A DNA stretch of 59,208 nt from SKLM01 sp964514285 (GTDB lineage Bacteria > Chloroflexota > Anaerolineae > B4-G1), in NCBI GenBank assembly GCA_964514285.1, contig CAZEQC010000015.1:1-59208 (forward strand), written 5' to 3'. Positions within the stretch are counted from its first letter, which is position 1. Each line of letters starts with the position of its first letter. The notes under the pieces are model-generated. The model ran no database searches and was not told the origin of the DNA. It saw nothing but the letters and a program-made list of their open reading frames with translations. Of the stretch, positions 1 to 8,724 are shown in pieces. A program made the translations under genes and the position numbers.

Positions 1-1
1 T

Positions 2-358
2 GAGGAAGGGTCGGGCACGCGCGGTGCGTTCGAGGATATGGTGATGGGCGAGTCGTTGATCGTCGACACGGCCCTGCTGCAGCCGTCGAACGGCGCAGTG
101 AAGACGACGGTGGCGAGCACACCGTTCTCGATGGGCTTCCTGTCGTTCGGCTACCTGGACGAGAGCGTGAAGGCGCTAGCAGTTGACGGCGTCGATGCGA
201 CGGTGACGAACGCGGGCAGCGGCGAGTACCCCGTGGTGCGGCCGCTGAACATGGTCACGAAGGGCGAGCCCACGGGGTTGGCCAAGGCCTACCTCGACTT
301 CATTATGAGCGACGCGGGTCAGGCCATCGTGGCCGAGGAGTACATCCCGGTCAAGTAA
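2..358 (+). CDS. pstS: Phosphate ABC transporter substrate-binding protein, 3' part
   Basis: C-terminal part of a PstS-type periplasmic phosphate-binding protein; the 5' end lies outside the window, and the frame is open from base 2. The first visible residues contain GSGTRGAFE, the phosphate-contacting Ser-Gly-Thr-Arg loop of PstS, and the end has the usual YPVVRPLNM and DFIMSDAGQAIV segments just before the stop. It parallels the complete PstS at 6513-7445. It is followed at once by a strong terminator, so it ends its transcription unit, and the next gene has its own Pho box. Family assignment is firm; whether it has a lipobox cannot be seen. Confidence 0.93.
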   Translation, partial: EEGSGTRGAFEDMVMGESLIVDTALLQPSNGAVKTTVASTPFSMGFLSFGYLDESVKALAVDGVDATVTNAGSGEYPVVRPLNMVTKGEPTGLAKAYLDFIMSDAGQAIVAEEYIPVK

Positions 359-381
359 ACCTCTGCTTGACCCTGGGTTTG

Positions 382-421
382 AGGTGCGGCGTGCGCTCAA
401 GCATGCCGCACCTTTTCTTTT
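382..421 (+). terminator. Rho-independent terminator after pstS
   Basis: A 13-bp stem (arms 382-394 and 401-413, one G-U pair) with a 6-nt loop is followed by TTTTCTTTTC. It lies 23 bases after the pstS stop and separates that gene from the Pho box at 430. Confidence 0.92.
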
Positions 422-429
422 CGGATGTC

Positions 430-472
430 TTAACAGGCCATTAAAGGGGACTTAAAGGCCTTGCAGTACAAT
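430..472 (+). promoter_or_regulatory. Pho box 1 and -10 element
   Basis: Three tandem repeats start at 430 (TTAACAGGCCA), 441 (TTAAAGGGGAC) and 452 (TTAAAGGCCTT), exactly 11 bp apart. A -10 hexamer TACAAT lies at 467-472, 15 bp after the start of the last repeat, so the repeats cover the -35 position. The layout matches cyanobacterial SphR-type Pho boxes (8-bp PyTTAAPyPy repeats with 3-bp gaps). It should drive the histidine kinase at 560 under phosphate limitation. Confidence 0.82.
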
Positions 473-559
473 TCATAGTTAGACCTGTTTCCGTCGTCCC
501 CGATTCGAGGGGGGGCTTGATCTTGCCCGACGACTATGTCAGAGCTATGAGGTGAGTCG

Positions 560-3163
560 GTGCTTTCTCGGTTTGTCACCCGCATTCTCCCCCGGCATCG
601 TGCCCTGTCGCTGAAACCCAAGCTGCTTATTCCAATCACAGGCCTGATGCTCCTGTCTCTCCTGGGCAGCACCCTGGCCTTCTTGGGGGGTACGGCCTTC
701 ACCCGCAACCAGCTGCTTCAACGTGAGGTCTCCGCCGATGCGCAGCGAGTCATCGATGCGCTTCACGATCGCGTCATGGACGTGGAGACGTCCTCTCGGC
801 TTCTGGCAGCGGATCCCGCATTGGCAAGAGCAGTTCAAGCGGATAATGAAGCGGCTTTGAGCACCCTGAACAGCCGTGCGGTCGTCGTTCGTGATCGCTT
901 CGGTCTCGATCTGATCCAGATCTATGGCGAACAGGGGCAGGCCCGGGTCAACTTGATGCTCTCCAGTCTCTATCGCGAGTCTCTGTTGGTTGAGCGAGTC
1001 GCCCCTGGCGTCCCAGATCTCTGTGTGGTCGACGATCGTTTGCTTCTCCTGAGCCAGGCTTCCATGCCGGAAGGTGAGGGTACAGTGGTCACGGGGATCG
1101 ATCTGAAGACAGAATTGAGTCGCATTGCCTCTGCGTACCGTCTGGCTACGGATCTTGCCCTTCAAGTAGATGATGTCTCTACGGGCATGCGGCAAACGCT
1201 GATCGATAGCGTTCAGAGTGGCGGAGGGGACTACGTAACCAGCTCTGTGGTCAAACTGGGACAGACGAAGGCTGACCTCGTCCTTGTGCGGTCGACAGGC
1301 AGTGTGAAGAAGGTCACCACGACGGGCCTCGCTATCATGGTTGCCAGCACGCTCACGACCACGTTGTTGCTGATTGCCCTGGGGGTGATGCTGGCCGGCG
1401 CTATAGCTCATCCGATTGAGAAGCTCTCTGTCGCAGCGCGAAGCGTGGCTGCGGGGGAGTTGAGCCAGGTTGTGGAGATGCCCAACGCGGATTCCCCGTT
1501 GAGTATCGGCTGCGGAGACGAGATTGGACTCCTAACCAGGTCGTTCAACAGCATGGTGGCCGATCTGTGCAGCTTGTATGAGGATCTGGAATATGAGGTT
1601 GACGCTCGGACCAAAGAGCTGAAGACAGCCGCGGATGTGGCCCGAGTCGTTTCCTCGACACTGGCTATGGAATTGGTCCTCCATGAATCATTGGCCTTGA
1701 TCGAGGAGCGGATGGGCCTCTCCCACACGCAAGCGTACTTGATCGATGCGTGTTCGGAGTCCTTGAGACTCCGAGCGGCAACGAGCAACGGGGGGCAGGA
1801 GCTCCTAAAGGAGGGGTTTGAGGTCCCGCTGGGTTCGCAATCGCTGGTGGCGGCGGCTGCGGCTCGTGGTGAGGCCCAGGTTGCACAAGACGTGACCTCT
1901 GATCCGCGCTTCATGGAGACCCCGCAGCGCCTGGTCACCGGCTCTGCTGCTGCGATACCCATGGCGGTGGGCCAGCGGACAATCGGGGTTCTCTACGTAC
2001 AGTGTGCTGAGATCGGCCGCCTGACACACGAGACAGTTGACTTGCTCCGTACCCTGGCCGATCAGATAGCGATGGGATTGCACAATGCTCAGCTGTATGA
2101 GAAACTGGAAGGCTATGCGCAGGATCTGGAGGCTCGCGTGGAGGAGCGAGCGGCGGTCGTCCAGGCGCAGTACGCTCAGCTCCAGGCCGTCCTGAACAGC
2201 ACGGCGGATGGGATCATCGTGACCGGGGGGGAGGGTGCGTTCATCCTGGCTAATCGGGTGGCCGAGATGTGGCTCGATCAGACTCTGTCCCCAGAAGAAT
2301 CGCGGACGTTGCGGGAGGCGGTAGGGGAGCTGGCTGAACAAGCCGATGACCGGGCGGAGAGGATTCTGGAGTTGACAGGCCTGGATCTTCAGCTGCGGGC
2401 GGCGCCGGTCTCTGGGTCCGGCGGAGAGAGGGCGAGAGCTGTGGTGGCGATACACGATGTCAGCCATCTTAAGGCGCTAGACCGGATGAAGTCGCACTTC
2501 GTCTCCAACGTGTCCCATGAGTTGCGTACACCCATTGCCACCATCAAGCTCTTGGCGCACCTGATGCAGAAGGAGCCGGAGCAGTGGCGAGAGTATATTG
2601 GATCCCTGACGGAGGAGGCCAATTACCAGGCTCAGCTGGTGGAGGATATTCTGGAGATGTCCCGGGTGGATGCCGGAAGAATCGATCTTGAGCCTCAAGT
2701 GACGCCTTTGGGCCAGCTTGCTGAGGATGCTGTGGAGCGACATACGCCGGACGCAAGACGGAGGGGCTTGGTCCTGACGTGCCAGTTGTGCGAGGATTCC
2801 CTGGCTTGGGTCGATCGGCAACGGATGATGCAGGTTATGAACAACTTGATCTCGAACGCGATACGTTACACGCCGGAGGGCGGCCAGATCACGGTTTCTA
2901 CAGACAGGCTAGAACAGAACGGTCGTCGCTGGGCGAGAGCGACTGTGGTAGATACCGGGATGGGTATCCCGGAGGACGAGTTGCCCTACATCTTCGATCG
3001 TTTCTTTCGGGGAGAGAAGCCCAGGGCGATGCAGATCTCCGGCACGGGCCTGGGGCTCGCCATTGTTCAGGAGATCGTGCAACTCCACGGGGGGCGCGTG
3101 ATGGTCGAAAGCGAGGTGGATGAGGGCTCCACGTTCACAGTCCTCGTGCCTGCTACAGCCTGA
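560..3163 (+). CDS. Membrane sensor histidine kinase (HAMP-GAF-PAS-HisKA-HATPase), probable phosphate sensor
   Basis: Full-length hybrid-free sensor kinase of 867 residues. An N-terminal membrane segment (about 24-45) and a second (about 255-280) bracket an extracytoplasmic sensor domain. Then come HAMP (about 280-345), GAF (about 360-505), a coiled coil, PAS (about 540-640), HisKA and HATPase_c. All catalytic motifs are intact: H-box VSHELRTP with His653, N-box NNLISNAIRY from 761, G1 DTGMGI from 798, F-box FDRFFRG and G2 GTGLGL from 828. It starts with GTG at 560 behind a GAGGTGAG ribosome site. Being directly under Pho box 1 and between pstS genes, it is inferred to act in a PhoR/SphS-like role. 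No partner response regulator is adjacent downstream; one may lie left of the window. Confidence 0.92.
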   Translation: MLSRFVTRILPRHRALSLKPKLLIPITGLMLLSLLGSTLAFLGGTAFTRNQLLQREVSADAQRVIDALHDRVMDVETSSRLLAADPALARAVQADNEAALSTLNSRAVVVRDRFGLDLIQIYGEQGQARVNLMLSSLYRESLLVERVAPGVPDLCVVDDRLLLLSQASMPEGEGTVVTGIDLKTELSRIASAYRLATDLALQVDDVSTGMRQTLIDSVQSGGGDYVTSSVVKLGQTKADLVLVRSTGSVKKVTTTGLAIMVASTLTTTLLLIALGVMLAGAIAHPIEKLSVAARSVAAGELSQVVEMPNADSPLSIGCGDEIGLLTRSFNSMVADLCSLYEDLEYEVDARTKELKTAADVARVVSSTLAMELVLHESLALIEERMGLSHTQAYLIDACSESLRLRAATSNGGQELLKEGFEVPLGSQSLVAAAAARGEAQVAQDVTSDPRFMETPQRLVTGSAAAIPMAVGQRTIGVLYVQCAEIGRLTHETVDLLRTLADQIAMGLHNAQLYEKLEGYAQDLEARVEERAAVVQAQYAQLQAVLNSTADGIIVTGGEGAFILANRVAEMWLDQTLSPEESRTLREAVGELAEQADDRAERILELTGLDLQLRAAPVSGSGGERARAVVAIHDVSHLKALDRMKSHFVSNVSHELRTPIATIKLLAHLMQKEPEQWREYIGSLTEEANYQAQLVEDILEMSRVDAGRIDLEPQVTPLGQLAEDAVERHTPDARRRGLVLTCQLCEDSLAWVDRQRMMQVMNNLISNAIRYTPEGGQITVSTDRLEQNGRRWARATVVDTGMGIPEDELPYIFDRFFRGEKPRAMQISGTGLGLAIVQEIVQLHGGRVMVESEVDEGSTFTVLVPATA

Positions 3164-3253
3164 AGAAGGATCCCAGGGGGAGGGGGTCGCGCCCAAGGTC
3201 TGCTGCGAGAGGACGGCCGGGAGGCTGTCGCTTAACTCGACCTTGACGGCGCT

Positions 3254-3296
3254 TTAACGCCCTGTTAAATCCTGATTAACACCCGCTTGTTATACT
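3254..3296 (+). promoter_or_regulatory. Pho box 2 and -10 element
   Basis: Repeats TTAACGCCCTG (3254), TTAAATCCTGA (3265) and TTAACACCCGC (3276) have an 11-bp period, with a weaker TTGTT at 3287. The -10 TATACT is at 3291-3296, again 15 bp after the start of the third repeat, as in box 1. It precedes the PAP2-like gene and the kinase-pstS-surE genes that follow on the same strand. Confidence 0.85.
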
Positions 3297-3340
3297 TCTA
3301 TCGTGTGTCGTGATAGGATGTTTCTGGAGGACGGCAGGGT

Positions 3341-4042
3341 ATGTTAACTGAGAGGGAAGCTGCGACTGCGATATCAACGCCCGTCGATGCTGAGGCTGCC
3401 GGGTATAGGGATGGGCAAGGACTTCCGGCCAGTCCTGGGCTTGTTGGCTCAACCTCGCCTCGTAGCTGGGATGGTCGTCTGGCCCTCGTGGTCTCCAACG
3501 TGGGCAGCCCCCCAATGCTGGCCTGCCTGGTCGTTGCGCTGACCGCTCTAAAGCTCGCGACTCCGGGGGCCTGGATGTGGGGTGGTGTCTACGCCCTGCT
3601 AGGGGTTTTGCTCCCATTTCTTTACGTGGTTTGGCTGGTCAAGCGTGGTGACGTGACAGACATCGATATTCGGCTACGAAAACAGCGGGCTCAGCCCTTC
3701 CTGGTTACGATCCTATGCAACGGTTTGGCGTGGCTTGTGCTTACCTTCGGTGCGGCTCCGCCGACGATGACCATCGTGGCAGGGGCCACGTTGCTCCAGG
3801 TGATGGCTGTCTTCGCCGTCACACTACGCTGGAAGATCAGTATGCATGTCGCCACGGCGGCCGGTGCCATGACCATGGTTTGGGCGCTCTTTGGGACTCC
3901 CTTGCCCTTCGTGTTCACTGTACCTCTCGTCGCTTGGTCGCGCGTGCGATTGCGGCGACACTCGCTCTCTCAGACGGTGGCTGGCGCACTGCTGGGATTC
4001 TTCGTGTTCCTCGCTGCAGCAGCTCTCCTGCCGTCGGGTTAG
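3341..4042 (+). CDS. PAP2-like integral membrane protein
   Basis: Protein of 233 residues with a hydrophilic N-terminus (about 45 residues) and five or six membrane segments. The last third carries remnants of the PAP2 phosphatase signature: K165-x3-H169 (WKISMH, in the place of PSGH) and S200-R201-x5-H207 (WSRVRLRRH), the third motif of the family. The Asp normally four residues after that His is Gln211. Family PAP2 enzymes remove phosphate from lipid or isoprenyl phosphates on the outer face of the membrane. Placement under Pho box 2 fits phosphate scavenging, but the altered motif leaves activity uncertain. Start ATG lies six bases after a GGAGG-like site (tctggaggacggcagggt). Confidence 0.62.
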   Translation: MLTEREAATAISTPVDAEAAGYRDGQGLPASPGLVGSTSPRSWDGRLALVVSNVGSPPMLACLVVALTALKLATPGAWMWGGVYALLGVLLPFLYVVWLVKRGDVTDIDIRLRKQRAQPFLVTILCNGLAWLVLTFGAAPPTMTIVAGATLLQVMAVFAVTLRWKISMHVATAAGAMTMVWALFGTPLPFVFTVPLVAWSRVRLRRHSLSQTVAGALLGFFVFLAAAALLPSG

Positions 4043-4117
4043 CCGTCGGTCCAACGAAGGATATGGTGAGCTATCGGACCGCTTTCGTTTGGGCGTCGTC
4101 TACGACAAGGTAGGGGC

Positions 4118-6526
4118 ATGCCCAGTTCTCTGCTCAAGTCCCTTTATCAATGCCTCGGGATCCGGTCCCTTGCAACCAAGGTGCTTCTGGTTGGCTTGGC
4201 ACTGACCCTGCTGTCCTTGCTTGTCGGAGCGGGCGCATTCGCGGTCGGCAACCAACTGACATACCGACGCTTCTGGGAGCAGCGGACGAGAACCGAGGCT
4301 GATGGCGTCGTCGCGGCTTTGAACCAGCGGGCAGACGGTATCTGTGGGGCTGGAGAGGCATTGGTCAGTGATTCGAACATCGTAGAGGCGCTCCAGGGAT
4401 ACGACCTGAGCGCGTTGAGTGCCTTTGCTCAAGCGTCGCGTGAGCGCTTTGACCTGGATCTTGTGCAGATCTATGATCAAAGCCACGAGATGGAAGGCCC
4501 CCCTGTGCTTTCGAGCGCCTGTCTTGGCACCCCGACAATGCCGTCGCTGTTGAACGTCGCTGAGTCCGGACGGTCAGCTGCTAGAGTCGTGGATGATCAT
4601 CTGCTTCTTCTGTGTCGAGCTCCCATGGTGGAAGGAACAGGAACGGTGGTGGTGGGTGTCGATCTGAAGGCGGAGCTCGAGGAGATCCGCTTCAAGGAAC
4701 GTCTTTCGACAGAGCTGGGACTGGTACTCCGGGGCAAGCAAGTGGGCACAACTGACGAGCTGCCGTTCGACACCTGTAGCGGCTGGCTGGGTGATCAATT
4801 CTGTGAAAAGCGTTCGACCAGGCTGGGGACCACGCCGGCCGAGCTGATCTCTGTCCACTCAAACGGCGACTACAGGCGAGTGACTCGCACGGCTCTAATC
4901 GTGATGATTGTCAGCACGTTCATCGTAGCCCTGTTCCTCAGCAGCCTGAGCATCATAGTGGTACGTTCGACAGGAGGAACCTTGGGGGCCCTCTCAGCAG
5001 CGGTGAAGGCTGTGGGGCGGGGCGACATGGAACGTGAGGTGCGGCTGGAGCCCAATAGCCTGGCGATTGGCGAGGACGACGAACTCGGCCTTCTGGTGGA
5101 GCGCTTCAACGAGATGACCTGTGGTCTGCGTGACCGATGGTCTGACTTGGAGGCCCAGCTCGAGGCGCGTGCAGCCGGATTAAGAGCAACAGCAGGCGTT
5201 GCTCGCGCTATCTCCGCCAATCTGGCGTTGGACGTCACGTTGCGGCGGTCAGCGGAGATCATCAGGCGAGACCTGAGTGAGGTGTGTCCGGGGGTCCATC
5301 ACGTGGGTATCTTCCTCGTCGAAGAGGACTCCAAGATCGTTATTCTGGAGGAGGTGGCTGGTAAGGCGAAGAGGTCACTCAGCAGAGGATGCAAGCGAGT
5401 ACCTACGGGCTCCAGGTCCCCGGTAGGCCTTGCTGCGGCCACCAAACAGACGCAGGTTATTCAGAACGTGAAGATGACGTCAACGCACCTGAAGCCCCCC
5501 CTGCTGATAGACACCTATTCGGCGGCGGCGGTTCCCCTCACGGTCGGTGATACGCTCATCGGCGCCTTGGATGTGCAGAGCAGGCAGCCTGGTGCATTTC
5601 AGCCCGACACGCGTCAGCTGCTCGACACGCTTGCCAATCAAATCGCTACCGCCGTGCACTATGTCAACGTGCATCAGCAGCAATGCCAGACTGCTGAGCG
5701 TCTGGCGGAGATGGATCAACTCAAGACACAGTTCCTGGCTATGATGAGTCACAAGCTCTGCACTCCTTTGAACACCATCGCGGGGCTCTCGGAGAGCCTT
5801 CTTGAGACTGCCGGTCCGCTGACCGACCAGCAACAGCGAGACGTTAGTCTTGTTCGTAGTCTGGCGCAGTACCTGCTGGAGTTGACCGACGATTTTCTGG
5901 ACGTCTCAAAGATGAGGGCTGGCAAGATCACGTTGACCCTTGGGGAGGTGGATCTCCGTCTCTTGATAGAGAGCGCGTTGGACGCTGTGGCCCCCTTGAT
6001 TGAGGACAAACCGATCACGCTGCGTGCGGAGCTGGATCCCGATCTCCCGATTGTCTGCGCTGACAAGCGTCGTGTTAGGCAGGCTGTCCTCAATCTGCTC
6101 TCGAACGCCGCAGCGTTCACGGACGCCGGGTGCATCTGTGTTGCCGCCAGGAAGATCGAGGCGCTCAACGTCGACAATGGATGCATGGAGCCATTTGTGG
6201 AGGTGCGGGTCAGCGATTCAGGGCTCGTGATCTCGGAGGAGAGGCTGTCCCAGGGCCTGGAGGCCTTTTCTCGGCCAGCAGAGGGTTTCAGAGCGCAAGG
6301 CCAGCCTATCTCTGAAAGCGTTGCAGCTGGATTCGGACTGCCCATCACCAAGGCGTTGATCAATTTGCACGGTGGGCGACTCTGGGTGGACGGCGAGCCT
6401 GGTAAAGGGGTCGCGTTCACCTTCGTCCTCCCCATCGACCAGCCAGACGTCAAGGAAGACCAGGTTCAGTCGTCCAAGACATCGCAAGTAAGGCGTGTGG
6501 AGGTAGTAAGTTATGACACTGTCTGA
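4118..6526 (+). CDS. Degenerate sensor histidine kinase (probable pseudokinase), paralogue of the kinase at 560
   Basis: An 802-residue paralogue of the upstream kinase, with the same two-membrane-segment sensor (shared phrases FDLDLVQIY and VVDDHLLLL), a HAMP-like linker, a GAF domain (about 365-515), HisKA and HATPase_c. The catalytic core is eroded. The H-box reads MSHKLCTP: His545 is kept but the following acidic residue is Lys546. G1 is DSGLVI (700-705) in place of DxGxG, and G2 is AAGFGLP (736-742), lacking the first glycine and the usual GLGL. The N-box NLLSNAAAFT is close to normal. The reading frame is intact over its full length, so this is selective motif loss, not a broken gene. 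It may modulate the intact kinase by heterodimerisation or act as a phosphatase; that is inference. Its end overlaps pstS by 14 bases. Confidence 0.85.
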   Translation: MPSSLLKSLYQCLGIRSLATKVLLVGLALTLLSLLVGAGAFAVGNQLTYRRFWEQRTRTEADGVVAALNQRADGICGAGEALVSDSNIVEALQGYDLSALSAFAQASRERFDLDLVQIYDQSHEMEGPPVLSSACLGTPTMPSLLNVAESGRSAARVVDDHLLLLCRAPMVEGTGTVVVGVDLKAELEEIRFKERLSTELGLVLRGKQVGTTDELPFDTCSGWLGDQFCEKRSTRLGTTPAELISVHSNGDYRRVTRTALIVMIVSTFIVALFLSSLSIIVVRSTGGTLGALSAAVKAVGRGDMEREVRLEPNSLAIGEDDELGLLVERFNEMTCGLRDRWSDLEAQLEARAAGLRATAGVARAISANLALDVTLRRSAEIIRRDLSEVCPGVHHVGIFLVEEDSKIVILEEVAGKAKRSLSRGCKRVPTGSRSPVGLAAATKQTQVIQNVKMTSTHLKPPLLIDTYSAAAVPLTVGDTLIGALDVQSRQPGAFQPDTRQLLDTLANQIATAVHYVNVHQQQCQTAERLAEMDQLKTQFLAMMSHKLCTPLNTIAGLSESLLETAGPLTDQQQRDVSLVRSLAQYLLELTDDFLDVSKMRAGKITLTLGEVDLRLLIESALDAVAPLIEDKPITLRAELDPDLPIVCADKRRVRQAVLNLLSNAAAFTDAGCICVAARKIEALNVDNGCMEPFVEVRVSDSGLVISEERLSQGLEAFSRPAEGFRAQGQPISESVAAGFGLPITKALINLHGGRLWVDGEPGKGVAFTFVLPIDQPDVKEDQVQSSKTSQVRRVEVVSYDTV

Positions 6527-7445
6527 AGAATCGGTAGATGCTTCGTGTGTATCTCGTTCTACGAGAGGGGACGTCAAGCGGGGATTGGATCAGAACGCGT
6601 CTGCGGTCTGTTGGTGCCGCAGCCTATCGCGGTTGCTCGTTCTTGCTCTCATGGGTCTTCTGATCGCGGGATGCGGACCGGTCACACCGAGCCCGGAGCC
6701 CACCCACACACCTCTCGCCGGCGAGATCTCTTTTGCCGGGAGCACCACGCTCCAGCCGCTGGCCCATCAGATTGGTGAGGTGTTTCGGGAGGAGAACCCG
6801 GGTGTGATGCTCAATATCGCTGCTGGGGGGAGCGTCGTCGGCATCGAGGCTATTCACGACGGCACGGTGGATGTCGGCATGGCCTCCCGTTCGCTGGACG
6901 ATGACGAGGCGGAGGGCATTGAGCAGCATCAAGTCGCGGCTGATGTTATCGCCACGGTCGTGCACGAGTCGAATCCGCTCAAGAGCGTCACCTTGGAAGA
7001 GCTGCGAGGCATCTACCTAGGGGAGATCACCAACTGGCGAGAGGTGGGCGGTGAAGATGCTCCCATCACGGTCGTAATCCGCGGCAAGAACTCGGGCACG
7101 CGCGGGGCCTTTGATGAGATCGTCCTTGATGACCAGGAACCAACCGCTCCCAACTTAGAGACCGCCGTCGCTGCCAGCGACGTGGCAGCCATGGTGGCGG
7201 AGGATCGCCATGCGATCGGCTACCTGGGGTTTGGGCACTTCGAGTTGGATATCAAGGTCATCGCCATCGACGGCGTGATGCCTTCAGAGGAGACGGCGCA
7301 GGATGGGTCGTATCCCGTGGTGCGTCCTCTGTTGTTTCTGACCGGGCCTTTGACCCAGCCCATAGCCTATGATTTCATTGACTTTGCCTTGGGCGAGCGT
7401 GGGCAAGCGATCGCGGTCGAAAACGGATGGGTGCCAGCGAACTGA
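6513..7445 (+). CDS. pstS: Phosphate-binding lipoprotein PstS
   Basis: Complete PstS of 310 residues, delivering inorganic phosphate to the PstCAB permease from the outer face of the membrane. It has a long N-terminal extension, a signal helix and a lipobox (LIAGC, about residue 53), then a Thr/Pro linker. Phosphate-binding loops are visible: GSTTLQPL near the start of the mature domain and NSGTRGAF in the middle. It begins with ATG at 6513 behind GGAGGT (6499-6504), within the end of the upstream kinase gene, implying translational coupling between sensor and binding protein. It probably belongs to the Pho box 2 operon. Confidence 0.95.
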   Translation: MTLSEESVDASCVSRSTRGDVKRGLDQNASAVCWCRSLSRLLVLALMGLLIAGCGPVTPSPEPTHTPLAGEISFAGSTTLQPLAHQIGEVFREENPGVMLNIAAGGSVVGIEAIHDGTVDVGMASRSLDDDEAEGIEQHQVAADVIATVVHESNPLKSVTLEELRGIYLGEITNWREVGGEDAPITVVIRGKNSGTRGAFDEIVLDDQEPTAPNLETAVAASDVAAMVAEDRHAIGYLGFGHFELDIKVIAIDGVMPSEETAQDGSYPVVRPLLFLTGPLTQPIAYDFIDFALGERGQAIAVENGWVPAN

Positions 7446-7542
7446 AGACAGTCTTGAGGCAGTAGGAGCCGGTGTTACGTCCTTGCTCTCGCTCTTGCAA
7501 GCGAGGGCAAGTTGGGTTTGTTTGGTATTGGAGTGTTTTCCT

Positions 7543-8487
7543 ATGGATCTTCCGCTTATCCTGGTGACTAACGATGACGGTATCGATTCTGCGGGGTTGT
7601 GGGCCCTGGCAGAGGGCGTTCTGCCTCTTGGAGAGGTCCTGGTGGTCGCTCCTGACCGCCAGTGGTCCGGTGGTGGTCGTTCGATGCCCAAGGATGTGAC
7701 AGGGCGCATTCGGCCTGCCTCCAGAGAGCTCGACGGACAGCGTGTGACGGGATTCGCCGTCGATGCCAGCCCGGCCTTGGCTGTGGATCATGGTGTGGTT
7801 GAGCTTGCTCCGCGGCGCCCGGACTTGGTCGTCTCTGGCATCAATTTCGGGGCCAACTTGGGCATTGAGGTGACTATCTCGGGCACCGTGGGCGCTGCCT
7901 TGGAGGCAAGCGCTTTCGGGATCCCGGCGCTGGCCGTCTCTCTGGAGATGGGGGCTGACCATCACCTGACGGGTGATACGAAGGCAGACTATGCAGCCTC
8001 AAAGGCGATCGTCCGCCATCTGGCGCAGATGCTGCTAAGTCATCATATGCCCCATGACGTCGACGTGCTGAACGTCAACATCCCAGCTACTGCCACGCCT
8101 CAGACACGATGGCGACTGACCCGGCTCTCTCGACATCGCTACTTCCTCCCCGTCCCCCCCGATCGTGCCAATGGCGAGGGGCGTCCTGGTTACAGGTTGA
8201 TCGAAAACGTGGGCCGGGCCGAGCCTGGATCGGATATCCAGACCTTGATGGTTGATCGGATGATTTCGGTGACACCGCTTTCGCTCGATCTGACGTCTCG
8301 GGTTGCGATGGATGTGGCGTCTCGCCAGTTGCCAGAAGCAGCCTCGTCCCGCGGACCAACGGAGCCGCTGTCTAAGCTCTTCACGTGGCATTCGCCGTCT
8401 TCTCGGTTTCCGGATCCAGGAAGGGGGAACGGGCGGTCGGACCTGCCCGCGGTGGCATTGGAGACCATCACGGGGATTGCCGACTAG
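7543..8487 (+). CDS. surE: 5'/3'-nucleotidase SurE
   Basis: SurE family phosphatase, releasing phosphate from nucleoside monophosphates. The start at ATG 7543 (after TTGGAG) gives the canonical beginning MDLPLILVTNDDGIDSAG with the metal-binding Asp-Asp pair; an upstream in-frame extension overlaps pstS and has no family similarity. Further motifs are VAPDRQWSGGGRS, SGINFGANLG and SGTVGAALEA. The C-terminus is about 50 residues longer than typical. Its position behind pstS in a Pho-controlled cluster suggests nucleotide-phosphate scavenging, although SurE is usually a general stress enzyme. Confidence 0.93.
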   Translation: MDLPLILVTNDDGIDSAGLWALAEGVLPLGEVLVVAPDRQWSGGGRSMPKDVTGRIRPASRELDGQRVTGFAVDASPALAVDHGVVELAPRRPDLVVSGINFGANLGIEVTISGTVGAALEASAFGIPALAVSLEMGADHHLTGDTKADYAASKAIVRHLAQMLLSHHMPHDVDVLNVNIPATATPQTRWRLTRLSRHRYFLPVPPDRANGEGRPGYRLIENVGRAEPGSDIQTLMVDRMISVTPLSLDLTSRVAMDVASRQLPEAASSRGPTEPLSKLFTWHSPSSRFPDPGRGNGRSDLPAVALETITGIAD

Positions 8488-8556
8488 GGCGGCTTCCCCG
8501 AACACGACGACGGGCCTGGACAGTGAGCTGTGTGTCGATCACGCCCCTTGCTCTTG

Positions 8557-8610
8557 TTAACATGCCGTTAACAAACCGTTAACCTATCTTGAAAGGCATT
8601 GTGGTAACAT
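8557..8610 (+). promoter_or_regulatory. Pho box 3 and -10 element
   Basis: Repeats TTAACATGCCG (8557), TTAACAAACCG (8568) and TTAACCTATCT (8579), and a weaker TGAAAGGCATT (8590), keep an 11-bp period. A -10 TAACAT lies at 8605-8610, 15 bp after the start of the last repeat, matching boxes 1 and 2. It controls the operon beginning with the SPFH protein at 8725. Confidence 0.83.
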
Positions 8611-8724
8611 GAGAATTCGGCAACGAGCTCAAACTGCCACCCGTGCCGCTATTGGCCCGTTCATGCGAGCCTATGGCGGCCTATTGGACGTCGTCGAGGC
8701 TAGAATTGGCTGGCGGAGGCTAGC

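Noticed and set aside
545..1411. 288-codon minus-strand open frame within the first histidine kinase
   Set aside because: Antisense shadow; no family similarity, and the sense frame carries a complete sensor kinase.
7369..7542. Upstream extension of the surE frame into pstS
   Set aside because: Not similar to the SurE family; ATG 7543 has a ribosome site and gives the canonical N-terminus.
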